5,644 bases of DNA from Anaerocolumna sp. (GTDB taxonomy: Bacteria > Bacillota > Clostridia > Lachnospirales > Lachnospiraceae), in NCBI GenBank assembly GCA_029256035.1, contig JAQSYR010000191.1:1-5644 (forward strand). The letters are read 5' to 3'. The notes beneath the pieces were generated by a model. That model did not search any database and was not told the DNA's origin. It saw only the letters and a list, made by a program, of their open reading frames with translations. Made by a program: the position numbers and the translations under genes. Of the stretch, positions 1 through 5,644 are shown one piece after another. Positions within the stretch are counted from its first letter, which is position 1; each line of letters begins with the position of its first letter.

Positions 1-1396
1 ATTCTGGATTACATAATCAATATTAACCAGTTTACCATTTACTCTGGCTCCTACCATTTTATTACCGACAGCACTGTGAATGCTATAGGCAAAGTCTATG
101 GGGGTGGAACCATTAGGTAGATTTTTAACATCTCCTGTTGGAGTAAAACAGTATACACTTTCTGAAAATAAATCTAAATCGCTTTTTAATAAACTTAAGA
201 ATTCTTTATTATCAGACATATCCCGCTGCCATTCCAGAATCTGACGAAGCCAGGTAAGTTTTGCCTCTTCGGTATCTCTGGAGTTTTTACCATCAACACC
301 CTCTTTGTACTTCCAATGGGCAGCAATACCGTATTCCGCAGTTCGATGCATATCATAGGTACGAATCTGAATTTCAAAGGGCTGTCCATTAGGTCCAATA
401 AGAGTCGTATGCAATGACTGATACATATTTGGTTTTGGCATGGCAATATAGTCTTTAAATCTGCCCGGAATTGGTTTATACATTTCATGTATTACTCCTA
501 AAGCAGCATAACAATCTTTTACTGAATCCACAATAATACGAACTGCAAATAAATCATAGATTTGGTCCAGGGTTTTATTCTGATTGACCATTTTTTTATA
601 AATGCTAAAGAAATGCTTTACACGTCCATCAATCTTCGCTTCAATTCCAACTTCTATGATATGATGTTTTACCTGTGCTACTATACTATTAATAAATTGT
701 GTACGTTCCACATTCTTGGCATTGATTTTTTCAGTTAAATCTTTATAAATTTCTGGTTCTAGGTATTGTAAAGATAAATCATCTAATTCTATTTTAATTT
801 TGGAGATATTCTTTTTGTTTAATAGGTGTCTGATACTGAAGAGTTCTCATATTGTGAAGTCTGTCAGCAAGTTTTATTAATATAACACGAATGTCCTTTG
901 CCATGGCAAGAAACATTTTTCTAAGATTCTCTGCCTGGATTTCGACTTTATCTTTTGAATAACTTAACTGCGTCAGTTTCGTTACACCATCCACTAACAG
1001 TGCAATTTCATCATTAAATTCCTTGGCCACCTGTTCTGTGGTATAAACCGTATCTTCAACAACATCATGAAGCAATCCGGCAATTATGGTTTCCTTATCA
1101 AGTTCAAGTTCTGCAAGAATGATTGCAACGCATAAGGGGTGGATAATATAGGGTTCACCGGACTTTCTTTTCTGGTCCTGATGTGCCTTATCTGCAACAC
1201 GGTATGCTTTTTCAATCAAGGAAATATCACCGGAAGGATGATAACTTTCCACAACTTTAACTAATTTATGAAAAAGCTCATCTGGGCTTGTAAAATCAGC
1301 TGGAGCCTGTAAGTCTATATTATCTAACTTTGGATTTTCCAGTTCATTCTTCTTATTAAAATCATTATTTAACTGTTCATTACCCATTGCATCCAT
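1..1396 (-). pseudogene. relA: RelA/SpoT-family bifunctional (p)ppGpp synthetase/hydrolase, frame-disrupted and cut by the window edge
   Basis: Stringent-response enzyme that makes and degrades (p)ppGpp in the cytoplasm. Translation starts at ATG 1394-1396, 7 nt after AAGGTGG. The first frame gives 200 residues and stops at 794-796. It holds the HD hydrolase domain: H72 in AHQDQKRKSGEPYIIHP, HD at 110-111, ED at 114-115 and LADRLHNMRTL at 177-186. From about 798 down to 1 a different frame is open without stops. It encodes KIKIELDDLSLQYL, the synthetase motifs YDLFAVRII (about 532-558), RFKDYIAMPK (RFKD at 451-462) and RTYDMHRTAEYGIAAHWKYKE (about 301-366), then a TGS domain beginning VYCFTPTGDV. 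RFKD is the RXKD signature of bifunctional Rel/SpoT rather than the EXDD of monofunctional RelA. Between KQKE and SKIKIE about 17 family-conserved residues (the usual ETM-IYAPLAHRLG stretch) are missing, so roughly 50 nt are deleted and the frame is lost. The rest of the TGS and the C-terminal regulatory region lie outside the window. The identity is secure; whether the lesion is biological is not. Confidence 0.88.
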
Positions 1397-1459
1397 GATA
1401 TCACCACCTTGTTTTTAAGTCTATCTTTTCATTATAATCATTTTTATTTAAAAAATCAA
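1397..1459 (-). promoter_or_regulatory. Predicted sigma-A promoter and RBS of relA
   Basis: On the minus strand TTGATT (1454-1459) and a perfect TATAAT (1431-1436) are separated by 17 nt, placing the transcription start near 1424 and leaving a leader of about 28 nt. AAGGTGG (1404-1410) sits 7 nt before the ATG. The promoter overlaps the last codons and stop of the apt frame as it stands. This fits the view that the present apt tail is not the original one, and suggests relA can be transcribed independently of recJ-apt. Prediction is from sequence only. Confidence 0.6.
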
Positions 1460-1963
1460 TATTTCTCGACAAATAAAAAACCCATCAAGGGCTTGTCCTT
1501 TTAATCCTTCTAATTCAATTAAGAACACGATTTTTACTACCTCACCACCTAAACCTTCAATTAACTTGGTAATAGCTTCAATTGTACCGCCAGTAGCTAT
1601 TAGGTCATCAATAATTACTACTTTATCTCCTGGTTTAATGGCATCTTTGTGCATCTCTATAACAGCAGTACCGTACTCAAGTGCATACTCTGCTTCTACA
1701 GTTTCTAATGGAAGTTTACCCTTCTTACGAATTGGAATAAATGCTTTATTTAAATTATAAGCAATCGGTACGCCAAAGATAAATCCCCTGGATTCTGGTC
1801 CTATGATAATATCAAAATCTACATCTTTTAGATGCTCTTGCATCTGATCTATGGACATTCTCAAACTGTCTTTATCCTGTAATACACTGGTTACATCACG
1901 AAAAATAATTCCTTCTTCCGGAAAATCCGGTATACTTCTAACATATTCTTCTAATTTCTTCAT
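1448..1963 (-). CDS. apt: Adenine phosphoribosyltransferase with a non-canonical C-terminus
   Basis: Type I phosphoribosyltransferase that converts adenine and PRPP to AMP and pyrophosphate in purine salvage. The frame encodes 171 residues. The N-terminal IPDFPEEGIIFRDVTSVLQD is typical, followed by PESRGFIFG (56-64), the flexible-loop region PIRKKGKLP (77-85) and the PRPP-binding loop VVIIDDLIATGGT (115-127). ATG at 1961-1963 is preceded by GAGG at 1970-1973. Up to LEGLKG (151-156) the protein matches the family closely. After that the usual tail, which resembles REKLKGYDVYSVIKYEGK, is replaced by QALDGFFICREILIF. Those last codons run through a terminator-like hairpin and into the relA promoter, so the native 3' end may have been deleted. 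The catalytic core is complete, so activity may survive. It is flanked by recJ and relA, the standard neighbourhood. Confidence 0.88.
   Translation of the reverse strand: MKKLEEYVRSIPDFPEEGIIFRDVTSVLQDKDSLRMSIDQMQEHLKDVDFDIIIGPESRGFIFGVPIAYNLNKAFIPIRKKGKLPLETVEAEYALEYGTAVIEMHKDAIKPGDKVVIIDDLIATGGTIEAITKLIEGLGGEVVKIVFLIELEGLKGQALDGFFICREILIF
1471..1494 (-). terminator. Weak terminator-like hairpin inside the 3' end of the apt frame
   Basis: The minus strand reads AAGCCC-TTGAT-GGGTTT followed by further T residues. This is a 6-bp stem with one G-U pair, a 5-nt loop and a T-rich tail. It now lies inside the apt reading frame, 20-45 nt before the stop. If the ancestral apt stop lay upstream of it, this would be the original apt terminator, now read through as codons. 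The stem is short, so termination strength is uncertain. Confidence 0.35.
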
Positions 1964-1995
1964 GATCTTCCTCTTTCCCTATCCTATATTAATTA

Positions 1996-2010
1996 AGTGT
2001 TTGTCACACT
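1996..2010 (-). other. Small inverted repeat in the apt leader
   Basis: AGTGT-ttgtc-ACACT is a perfect 5-bp inverted repeat with a 5-nt loop, lying between the predicted apt transcription start and its ribosome binding site. It could form a minor leader hairpin. It is short enough to occur by chance in AT-rich DNA, and no known riboswitch is recognisable. Confidence 0.25.
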
Positions 2011-2035
2011 CTAGCCGCAGTAAAATACCAAAATG

Positions 2036-2064
2036 ATTATATCATTTTTGCTAATAAATAGCAA
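2036..2064 (-). promoter_or_regulatory. Predicted sigma-A promoter of apt
   Basis: On the minus strand TTGCTA (2059-2064) and a perfect TATAAT (2036-2041) are spaced by exactly 17 nt. This predicts transcription from about 2029 and a leader of about 65 nt before the apt ATG. The -35 box is one arm of a perfect inverted repeat, TTGCTA-5 nt-TAGCAA (2048-2064), which could be an operator or coincidence. The 112-nt recJ-apt gap holds no other gene. Confidence 0.6.
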
Positions 2065-2075
2065 TTATTTTCATA

Positions 2076-3643
2076 CTATATCTGATAATTTTGAATTATA
2101 ATCTGAATGGTTTGATTCCCATTATACTCATTTATATTTGGGTAATAGGTTGCGGAAAAACTGACAGAATTATCCCGATTTTGAAACATTTTATCGATTT
2201 CATTTTGTCCATACTTATCTTTTAGTGGTGCCAGAAAAGCTTCCGGCTCTCCAAAAAATAATGCATCCATAACTTTTCCATATTCATTTACCACCTGAAA
2301 TTTTAGAACATTAGCATTTTTCCCAAGTATATTTGCTTTCCTGACTTTTAGGTTTCGCTCAGCAAAGATTGGTTTTGGGAAAGTCCCGCTGCCATTGGAT
2401 GTCCACCGAAGCTTAACAATAAATCTTTACATTTGCTTAACTCTTCATAAATATTAAACTGTTCAATGGAACGGCAGGAGCCTTTTACCTTATTTTCTGC
2501 TCTTGTTAATACAATGGAAGGTTTATTGTATTTTTCCCGCAATCTGCCTGCTATGATTCCTGCAAGACTTTCATGACATTCCTCTAAAAATACCACTAGA
2601 ACTTTGTCCTTTTGTATAGTAGAATTCTCCACTATATCAATGGCTTGTTCTAAGCCTTTTAAAGTCATGTCTTTTCTAATGTCATTTAATTCTTTTAGCT
2701 CTTTTGCTAATATTTCTGCTTCCTTCTCGGTTTGTGAAAGTAATAGTTTTAATCCTTTTTTTGCACTATCCAGACGGCCGGAAGCATTGAGGCAAGGTCC
2801 TATGATAAATCCAAGATGATAAGCTGACAACTTGGACTTATTTACGTTACCCTCCTCCATTAAAGCATTTAAACCATAGTTTTGGGTATTTTTAAGTAAG
2901 TCCAGACCATTTTTAACAATAATCCGGTTCTCATCTACTAAATCCATAACATCACAAACAGTTGCTATAGCAGCAATTTCCAGGAGAGGGCTTAATTCAT
3001 TTGGTGAAATATCAGACTTTTCATAGATTGCCTGAATCAATTTATATGCCACTGCCCCACCACATAACATTTTCCATGGATAATTACACTCCACTTGTTT
3101 TGGATTGACTACTGCATCTGCATTTGGTATTTTGTAATATGGGATATCATGATGATCCGTAACAATTACTGTCATTCCCAGATCTTTTGCTTTTTGTACC
3201 TGTTCAAATGCAGAAATTCCATTATCACACGTAAGCAGAGTATCTACACCATCTTCATATGCTGCTTCAATAATCTGCATATTTATACCATACCCGTCTT
3301 TTACTCGATCCGGGATTTCATAATCTATGTTAGCACCACATTTTAACAACCCAGTATATAAGATATAAGTAGAAGAGACTCCGTCCACATCATAATCTCC
3401 AACGATTCGAATTTTTTTACCGGACTGTATCTTTTGTAATAATATATTACAGGCTTTATCCATATCCTTCATAAGAAAAGGATTATGCAAGTAGGATAAT
3501 TCTGGATGTAAGTAGCTTTCAATTTCTTCCGTGGTCATCTGATTTCTGTTTACCAGTAACCTAGCAATAACTTCACTTATCTGGAACCGTTCCATTAAAG
3601 CCTTAAAGTCTGCTTTTTTATTCTTTACAACCCAATTTTCCAT
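2076..3643 (-). pseudogene. recJ: Single-stranded-DNA exonuclease RecJ, disrupted by an out-of-frame internal deletion
   Basis: RecJ is a 5'-3' ssDNA exonuclease of the DHH phosphoesterase family, acting in recombination and repair. The start is ATG 3641-3643, 7 nt after AAGGA (3651-3655) and 14 nt after the scfB stop; a longer open frame upstream overlaps scfB and is not needed. The first frame gives 431 residues ending at 2348-2350. Visible motifs are DYDVDG (83-88), CDNG (139-142), TDHH (162-165), IGPCLNASGRL (281-291), HESLAGIIAGRL (357-368), GSCRS (388-392) and FGGHPMAAGL (412-421). Directly after AAGLS, a different frame continues PKPIFAERNLKVRKANILG and on through FGEPEAF to a TAG at 2076-2078. 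This is the C-terminal OB-fold region. In intact homologues about 60-65 residues separate HPMAAGL from NPKP, so roughly 180-200 nt are missing. The first frame keeps the catalytic core but lacks the OB fold. The gene is probably inactive or impaired if the lesion is real. Confidence 0.88.
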
Positions 3644-3657
3644 TCCATCATCCTTAC

Positions 3658-5106
3658 TTACTCTTCTTCTGCTTCTGCTACTTTTATCATAATGGCGCAT
3701 TCCACACGTTTTCTTTCCAACTCACAGCCAATATCATAAGTATCATTAATATTACCATTGAATTTATAAGAATTAGCAGCACAGCCACCACTACAATAGA
3801 ATTTAGCAAAACAATCTTTGCATTTTTCCTTGGAATAAACATTACTCTTTCTAAATTCTTCTCTAATATCTGTTCGCTTAACACCTTCGCTTACATTGCC
3901 CATAAGGTATTCTTCTTCCCCTACAAACTGATGGCAAGGATATAAATCACCCCATGGAGTAACGGCAAGATATTCTGTACCAGAGCCACATCCAGATAAT
4001 CGTTTTGCAACGCAAGGACCACCGGACAAGTCTAACATGAAGTGGAAAAAGTTAAAGTCTTCCCCTTTCTTTTTCTTCTCAATCATGTATTTTGCCAGTT
4101 TATCATATTCCTCTAGAAGTGCAGGAATGTCTTCTTCTTTAATGGCATAGCTTTCTTCTGGAAGAGAAACAACTGGTTCTACTGAAATCTGCTTGAATCC
4201 TCGTTCTGCAAGATGCTTTACATCTTCTGAAAAATCGAGATTTTCATGGGTAAAGGTTCCTCTAACATAGTAATTGTTCTGATTACGGCTCTCTGCCATT
4301 TTTTCGAACTTAGGTATAATTAAATCATAACTTCCCTTACCATTACGGGATGGTCGCATATAATCGTTTACTTCTTTACGTCCATCAATACTTAAAACCA
4401 CATTACTCATTTCTTTATTGGCAAATTCCATAATATGATCATCTAACAAAACACCGTTGGTAGTTAAGGTAAAGCGGAACTTTTTATTGTGGATTGTTTC
4501 CTGTTCCCTGCCATACTTAACAAGGTCTTCTACAACCTGCCAATTCATTAAGGGTTCACCGCCAAAGAAATCCACTTCAAGATTTTTACGGTTACCTGAG
4601 TTTGCAATTAAAAAATCTAACGCCTGTTTCCCAACTTCATAACTCATAAGTGCACGTCTGCCATGATATTCCCCTTCTTCCGCAAAACAATAACGACAGG
4701 CCAGGTTACAATCATGGGCAATATGTAAACATAGGGCTTTTACAACTGTGGAACGGGTTTTAAAATCCGAAATATACTGTTCATAAATATCTTCTGTAAA
4801 TAATGCACCATCTTTTATTAAGGTTTCTATATCAATTAAGGATTCCATAACCGCTTCTTTTACGGATACAGGGTCTGTTGATGTATCTGCAAAAAGTTCC
4901 TGGTATTTTGAATCACTATATTTCTTTACCATTGTATTTATAATATCTTCTTTTTCCTCCTCAGATAAAAGATGAGAAGTATTCTTGCCATTTATTTTGT
5001 CAATCATGGCGATAATGTCATAGGCTAAGTCATCTACCACATGGATCATTCCGCTATTTACATCTAAAATTATATTAAATCCGTTATTTTTATATTGATG
5101 AATCAA
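3658..5106 (-). CDS. scfB: SCIFF radical SAM/SPASM thioether maturase
   Basis: Radical SAM enzyme that cross-links cysteine sulfur to a backbone or side-chain carbon in the SCIFF peptide encoded next door (characterised relative: CteB of Clostridium thermocellum). The protein has 482 residues when started at TTG 5104-5106, which follows AAGGGAG (5114-5120) by 7 nt and gives the family N-terminus IHQYKNNGFNI. A longer TTG frame to 5145 reaches into the inverted repeat and is less likely. Residues 1-80 form the peptide-binding PqqD-like RRE region. CNLACRYC (C133, C137, C140) is the CX3CX2C radical SAM motif, and GGEP lies at 182-185. The SPASM region has C373-X12-GDLYPC (C391), CX2CX5CX3C (C429, C432, C438, C442) and C461, ligands for two auxiliary iron-sulfur clusters. 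All key cysteines are present and the gene looks intact. The recJ ATG follows 14 nt after its stop, so they are probably cotranscribed. Confidence 0.93.
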   Translation of the reverse strand: MIHQYKNNGFNIILDVNSGMIHVVDDLAYDIIAMIDKINGKNTSHLLSEEEKEDIINTMVKKYSDSKYQELFADTSTDPVSVKEAVMESLIDIETLIKDGALFTEDIYEQYISDFKTRSTVVKALCLHIAHDCNLACRYCFAEEGEYHGRRALMSYEVGKQALDFLIANSGNRKNLEVDFFGGEPLMNWQVVEDLVKYGREQETIHNKKFRFTLTTNGVLLDDHIMEFANKEMSNVVLSIDGRKEVNDYMRPSRNGKGSYDLIIPKFEKMAESRNQNNYYVRGTFTHENLDFSEDVKHLAERGFKQISVEPVVSLPEESYAIKEEDIPALLEEYDKLAKYMIEKKKKGEDFNFFHFMLDLSGGPCVAKRLSGCGSGTEYLAVTPWGDLYPCHQFVGEEEYLMGNVSEGVKRTDIREEFRKSNVYSKEKCKDCFAKFYCSGGCAANSYKFNGNINDTYDIGCELERKRVECAIMIKVAEAEEE

Positions 5107-5113
5107 AATGTTG

Positions 5114-5120
5114 CTCCCTT
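5114..5120 (-). promoter_or_regulatory. Ribosome binding site that fixes the TTG start of scfB
   Basis: AAGGGAG on the minus strand lies 7 nt before TTG 5104-5106. No ATG or GTG in this frame fits the conserved N-terminus, so this site is what selects the start. A TTG start is usually translated less efficiently than ATG, which fits an enzyme needed in smaller amounts than its peptide substrate. Confidence 0.65.
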
Positions 5121-5143
5121 CTACCAGGCTAAAAGTCCTGAAC

Positions 5144-5182
5144 AATTAATAAGCAGCGGCCGTTAGACGCTGCTTATTAATT
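5144..5182 (-). terminator. Perfect 15-bp inverted repeat between scfA and scfB, a probable attenuator or terminator
   Basis: Arms AATTAATAAGCAGCG (5144-5158) and CGCTGCTTATTAATT (5168-5182) are perfectly complementary around a 9-nt loop. In the RNA this is a strong hairpin starting 25 nt after the scfA stop. No clean U-tract follows it on the minus strand, so it may work as a partial terminator, an RNA stabiliser for the scfA message or a processing site rather than a strong intrinsic terminator. Its position would favour more precursor peptide than maturase. Confidence 0.7.
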
Positions 5183-5207
5183 CATGTCGTATGTATTTAC
5201 CTAAAAA

Positions 5208-5348
5208 TTATTTGTTCTCACAGCTTTGATTTCCTACAGTACAGGAAGTTTTACAAGCTGACTGGCAGGAAGTCTGGCATTCGCCGCATCCACCCTTTTT
5301 CATAGTATCTTTTAAATTTCTCGTATTTAAAGTTTTGATACGTTTCAT
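5208..5348 (-). CDS. scfA: SCIFF ranthipeptide precursor (six cysteines in about 45 residues)
   Basis: Precursor of a ribosomally made, post-translationally modified peptide. It has 46 residues: a leader beginning MKRIKTLNTRNLKD, then the core from G19 with six cysteines at 21, 24, 28, 32, 36 and 43, including CGECQTSCQSACKTSC and TVGNQSCENK. This matches the TIGR03973-type SCIFF family. In the C. thermocellum homologue CteA a thioether joins Cys32 and Thr37, and both equivalents are here. ATG 5346-5348 is preceded by AAAGGAGG (5356-5363) at 7 nt. The open frame extends 25 codons further upstream, but that would place codons over the predicted promoter, and the family N-terminus begins at MKRIK. 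The maturase gene scfB is immediately downstream. No secretion signal or dedicated protease or exporter gene is visible in the window; the mature function is unknown. Confidence 0.95.
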   Translation of the reverse strand: MKRIKTLNTRNLKDTMKKGGCGECQTSCQSACKTSCTVGNQSCENK

Positions 5349-5406
5349 GAGGTTGCCTCCTTTGTTTTCTTTCATATTACTAATTTTAGCAATAATATCA
5401 TCCACT

Positions 5407-5415
5407 ATTATAGCA
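5407..5415 (-). promoter_or_regulatory. Extended -10 promoter of scfA
   Basis: The minus strand reads TGC-TATAAT: a perfect -10 hexamer (5407-5412) with a TGn extension (TG at 5414-5415). The best -35 is poor, TTTAAA about 19 nt upstream, as is usual for extended -10 promoters. Transcription would start near 5400, giving a leader of about 50 nt with a strong AAAGGAGG site. This supports high expression of the precursor separately from the upstream gene. Nothing else is evident in the 104-nt gap upstream of scfA. Confidence 0.65.
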
Positions 5416-5452
5416 TACCCCATAAAATTGTTTTAAACTATCTTAGCTATGA

Positions 5453-5644
5453 TTATTCCGTTGTAATTGTTAATAATGGCCCTGAACTTTCTCCAGTCCG
5501 ATTGGATCTGATATTAAGATTAACATTATAACCATTTTCATCCAGAATCATAATGGAAAAGGTTGCGTCACCATGGGTTTTTACATAATCAGTGACATCA
5601 AGTACATATTCTTTTACAATGCTTGCTCCAGAACTATCTCTTTC
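5453..5644 (-). CDS. C-terminal 63 codons of a protein resembling a CBM96/DNRLRE-type beta-sandwich module (partial)
   Basis: An open frame enters from the right edge and ends at TAA 5453-5455. It reads EYVLDVTDYVKTHGD, then ATFSIMILDENG, then IRSNRTGESSGPLLTITTE. The order 'DVTDYV', a beta-rich 'FSIMI' strand, a serine-bearing strand ('IRSNR') and a terminal 'GPLLTITT' strand resembles the end of CBM96/DNRLRE-type carbohydrate-binding beta-sandwich domains in secreted clostridial proteins. No catalytic residues or start can be seen because most of the gene is outside. Too short for a firm family call. It is separated from scfA by 104 nt containing the scfA promoter, so probably not part of the scf operon. 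Confidence 0.5.
   Translation of the reverse strand, partial: ERDSSGASIVKEYVLDVTDYVKTHGDATFSIMILDENGYNVNLNIRSNRTGESSGPLLTITTE

Noticed and set aside
195..488. A 97-codon minus-strand open frame.
   Set aside because: It is a shadow of relA; the correct frame here encodes unmistakable synthetase motifs.
2348..2385. Programmed ribosomal frameshifting as the explanation for split recJ (and likewise relA at about 800).
   Set aside because: The CCCAAAA run is not in the codon phase needed for -1 slippage, and frameshifting cannot restore the conserved residues missing at each junction.
3644..3700. A recJ start at 3700, inside scfB.
   Set aside because: The extra residues are low-complexity basic/serine codons read from the scfB 3' end in another frame. 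The start at 3643 has a proper RBS and the expected MENWVVK N-terminus.
3687..3884. A 65-codon minus-strand open frame.
   Set aside because: Out-of-frame shadow of the cysteine-rich SPASM end of scfB.
1566..4642. Plus-strand open frames of 61-83 codons at 1566-1760, 1851-2036, 2604-2819, 3095-3346 and 4457-4642.
   Set aside because: All are antisense to well-recognised genes, with no ribosome binding sites or family resemblance.
5107..5145. A longer scfB starting at TTG 5145.
   Set aside because: The start would lie in the hairpin arm without a ribosome binding site, and the added residues are not part of the family N-terminus.
5208..5423. A 71-residue version of the SCIFF precursor starting at 5423.
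   Set aside because: Its extra codons overlap the extended -10 promoter (5407-5412), and the strong RBS at 5356-5363 points to the start at 5348, which also matches the family N-terminus.
5107..5452. A riboswitch or small RNA in the gaps around scfA.
   Set aside because: Apart from the 15-bp inverted repeat and the promoter, no recognisable aptamer or conserved RNA structure is visible in these 101-104-nt gaps.

Overview
The window looks like chromosomal DNA from a low-GC Clostridia genome, most likely Lachnospiraceae. It carries a SCIFF peptide and its radical SAM maturase beside recJ, apt and relA/spoT homologues, with AT-rich codon use and strong AGGAGG-type ribosome binding sites. Family assignments come from recognising motifs in the translations; no database was searched. 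All genes read right to left on the minus strand.

In transcription order (high to low coordinates) the layout is as follows. (1) 5453-5644: the last 63 codons of a gene entering from the right edge, resembling the C-terminus of a CBM96/DNRLRE-type beta-sandwich module. (2) 5208-5348: scfA, a 46-residue six-cysteine SCIFF precursor with its own extended -10 promoter. (3) 5144-5182: a perfect 15-bp inverted repeat in the scfA-scfB gap. (4) 3658-5106: scfB, an intact radical SAM/SPASM maturase that probably starts at TTG. (5) 2076-3643: recJ, 14 nt behind scfB, broken by an out-of-frame internal deletion. (6) 1448-1963: apt, with its own promoter and an abnormal C-terminus. (7) 1-1396: the RelA/SpoT-type (p)ppGpp synthetase/hydrolase gene, with its own promoter, broken by a short out-of-frame deletion and cut off at the left edge.

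The clear functional unit is scfA-scfB: ScfB should install thioether cross-links in ScfA to give a SCIFF ranthipeptide. This family is already described, and is nearly universal in Clostridia, but its role is poorly understood. The recJ-apt-relA block is a conserved Clostridia/Bacilli neighbourhood for repair, purine salvage and the stringent response.

The most unusual property is that three consecutive housekeeping genes each show a lesion: about 50 nt missing from relA, roughly 180-200 nt missing from recJ, and a replaced tail in apt. Neighbouring scfA and scfB look intact. This is either genuine gene erosion or an assembly artefact, and raw reads would decide. I see no CRISPR, tRNA, rRNA, insertion sequence or phage feature.
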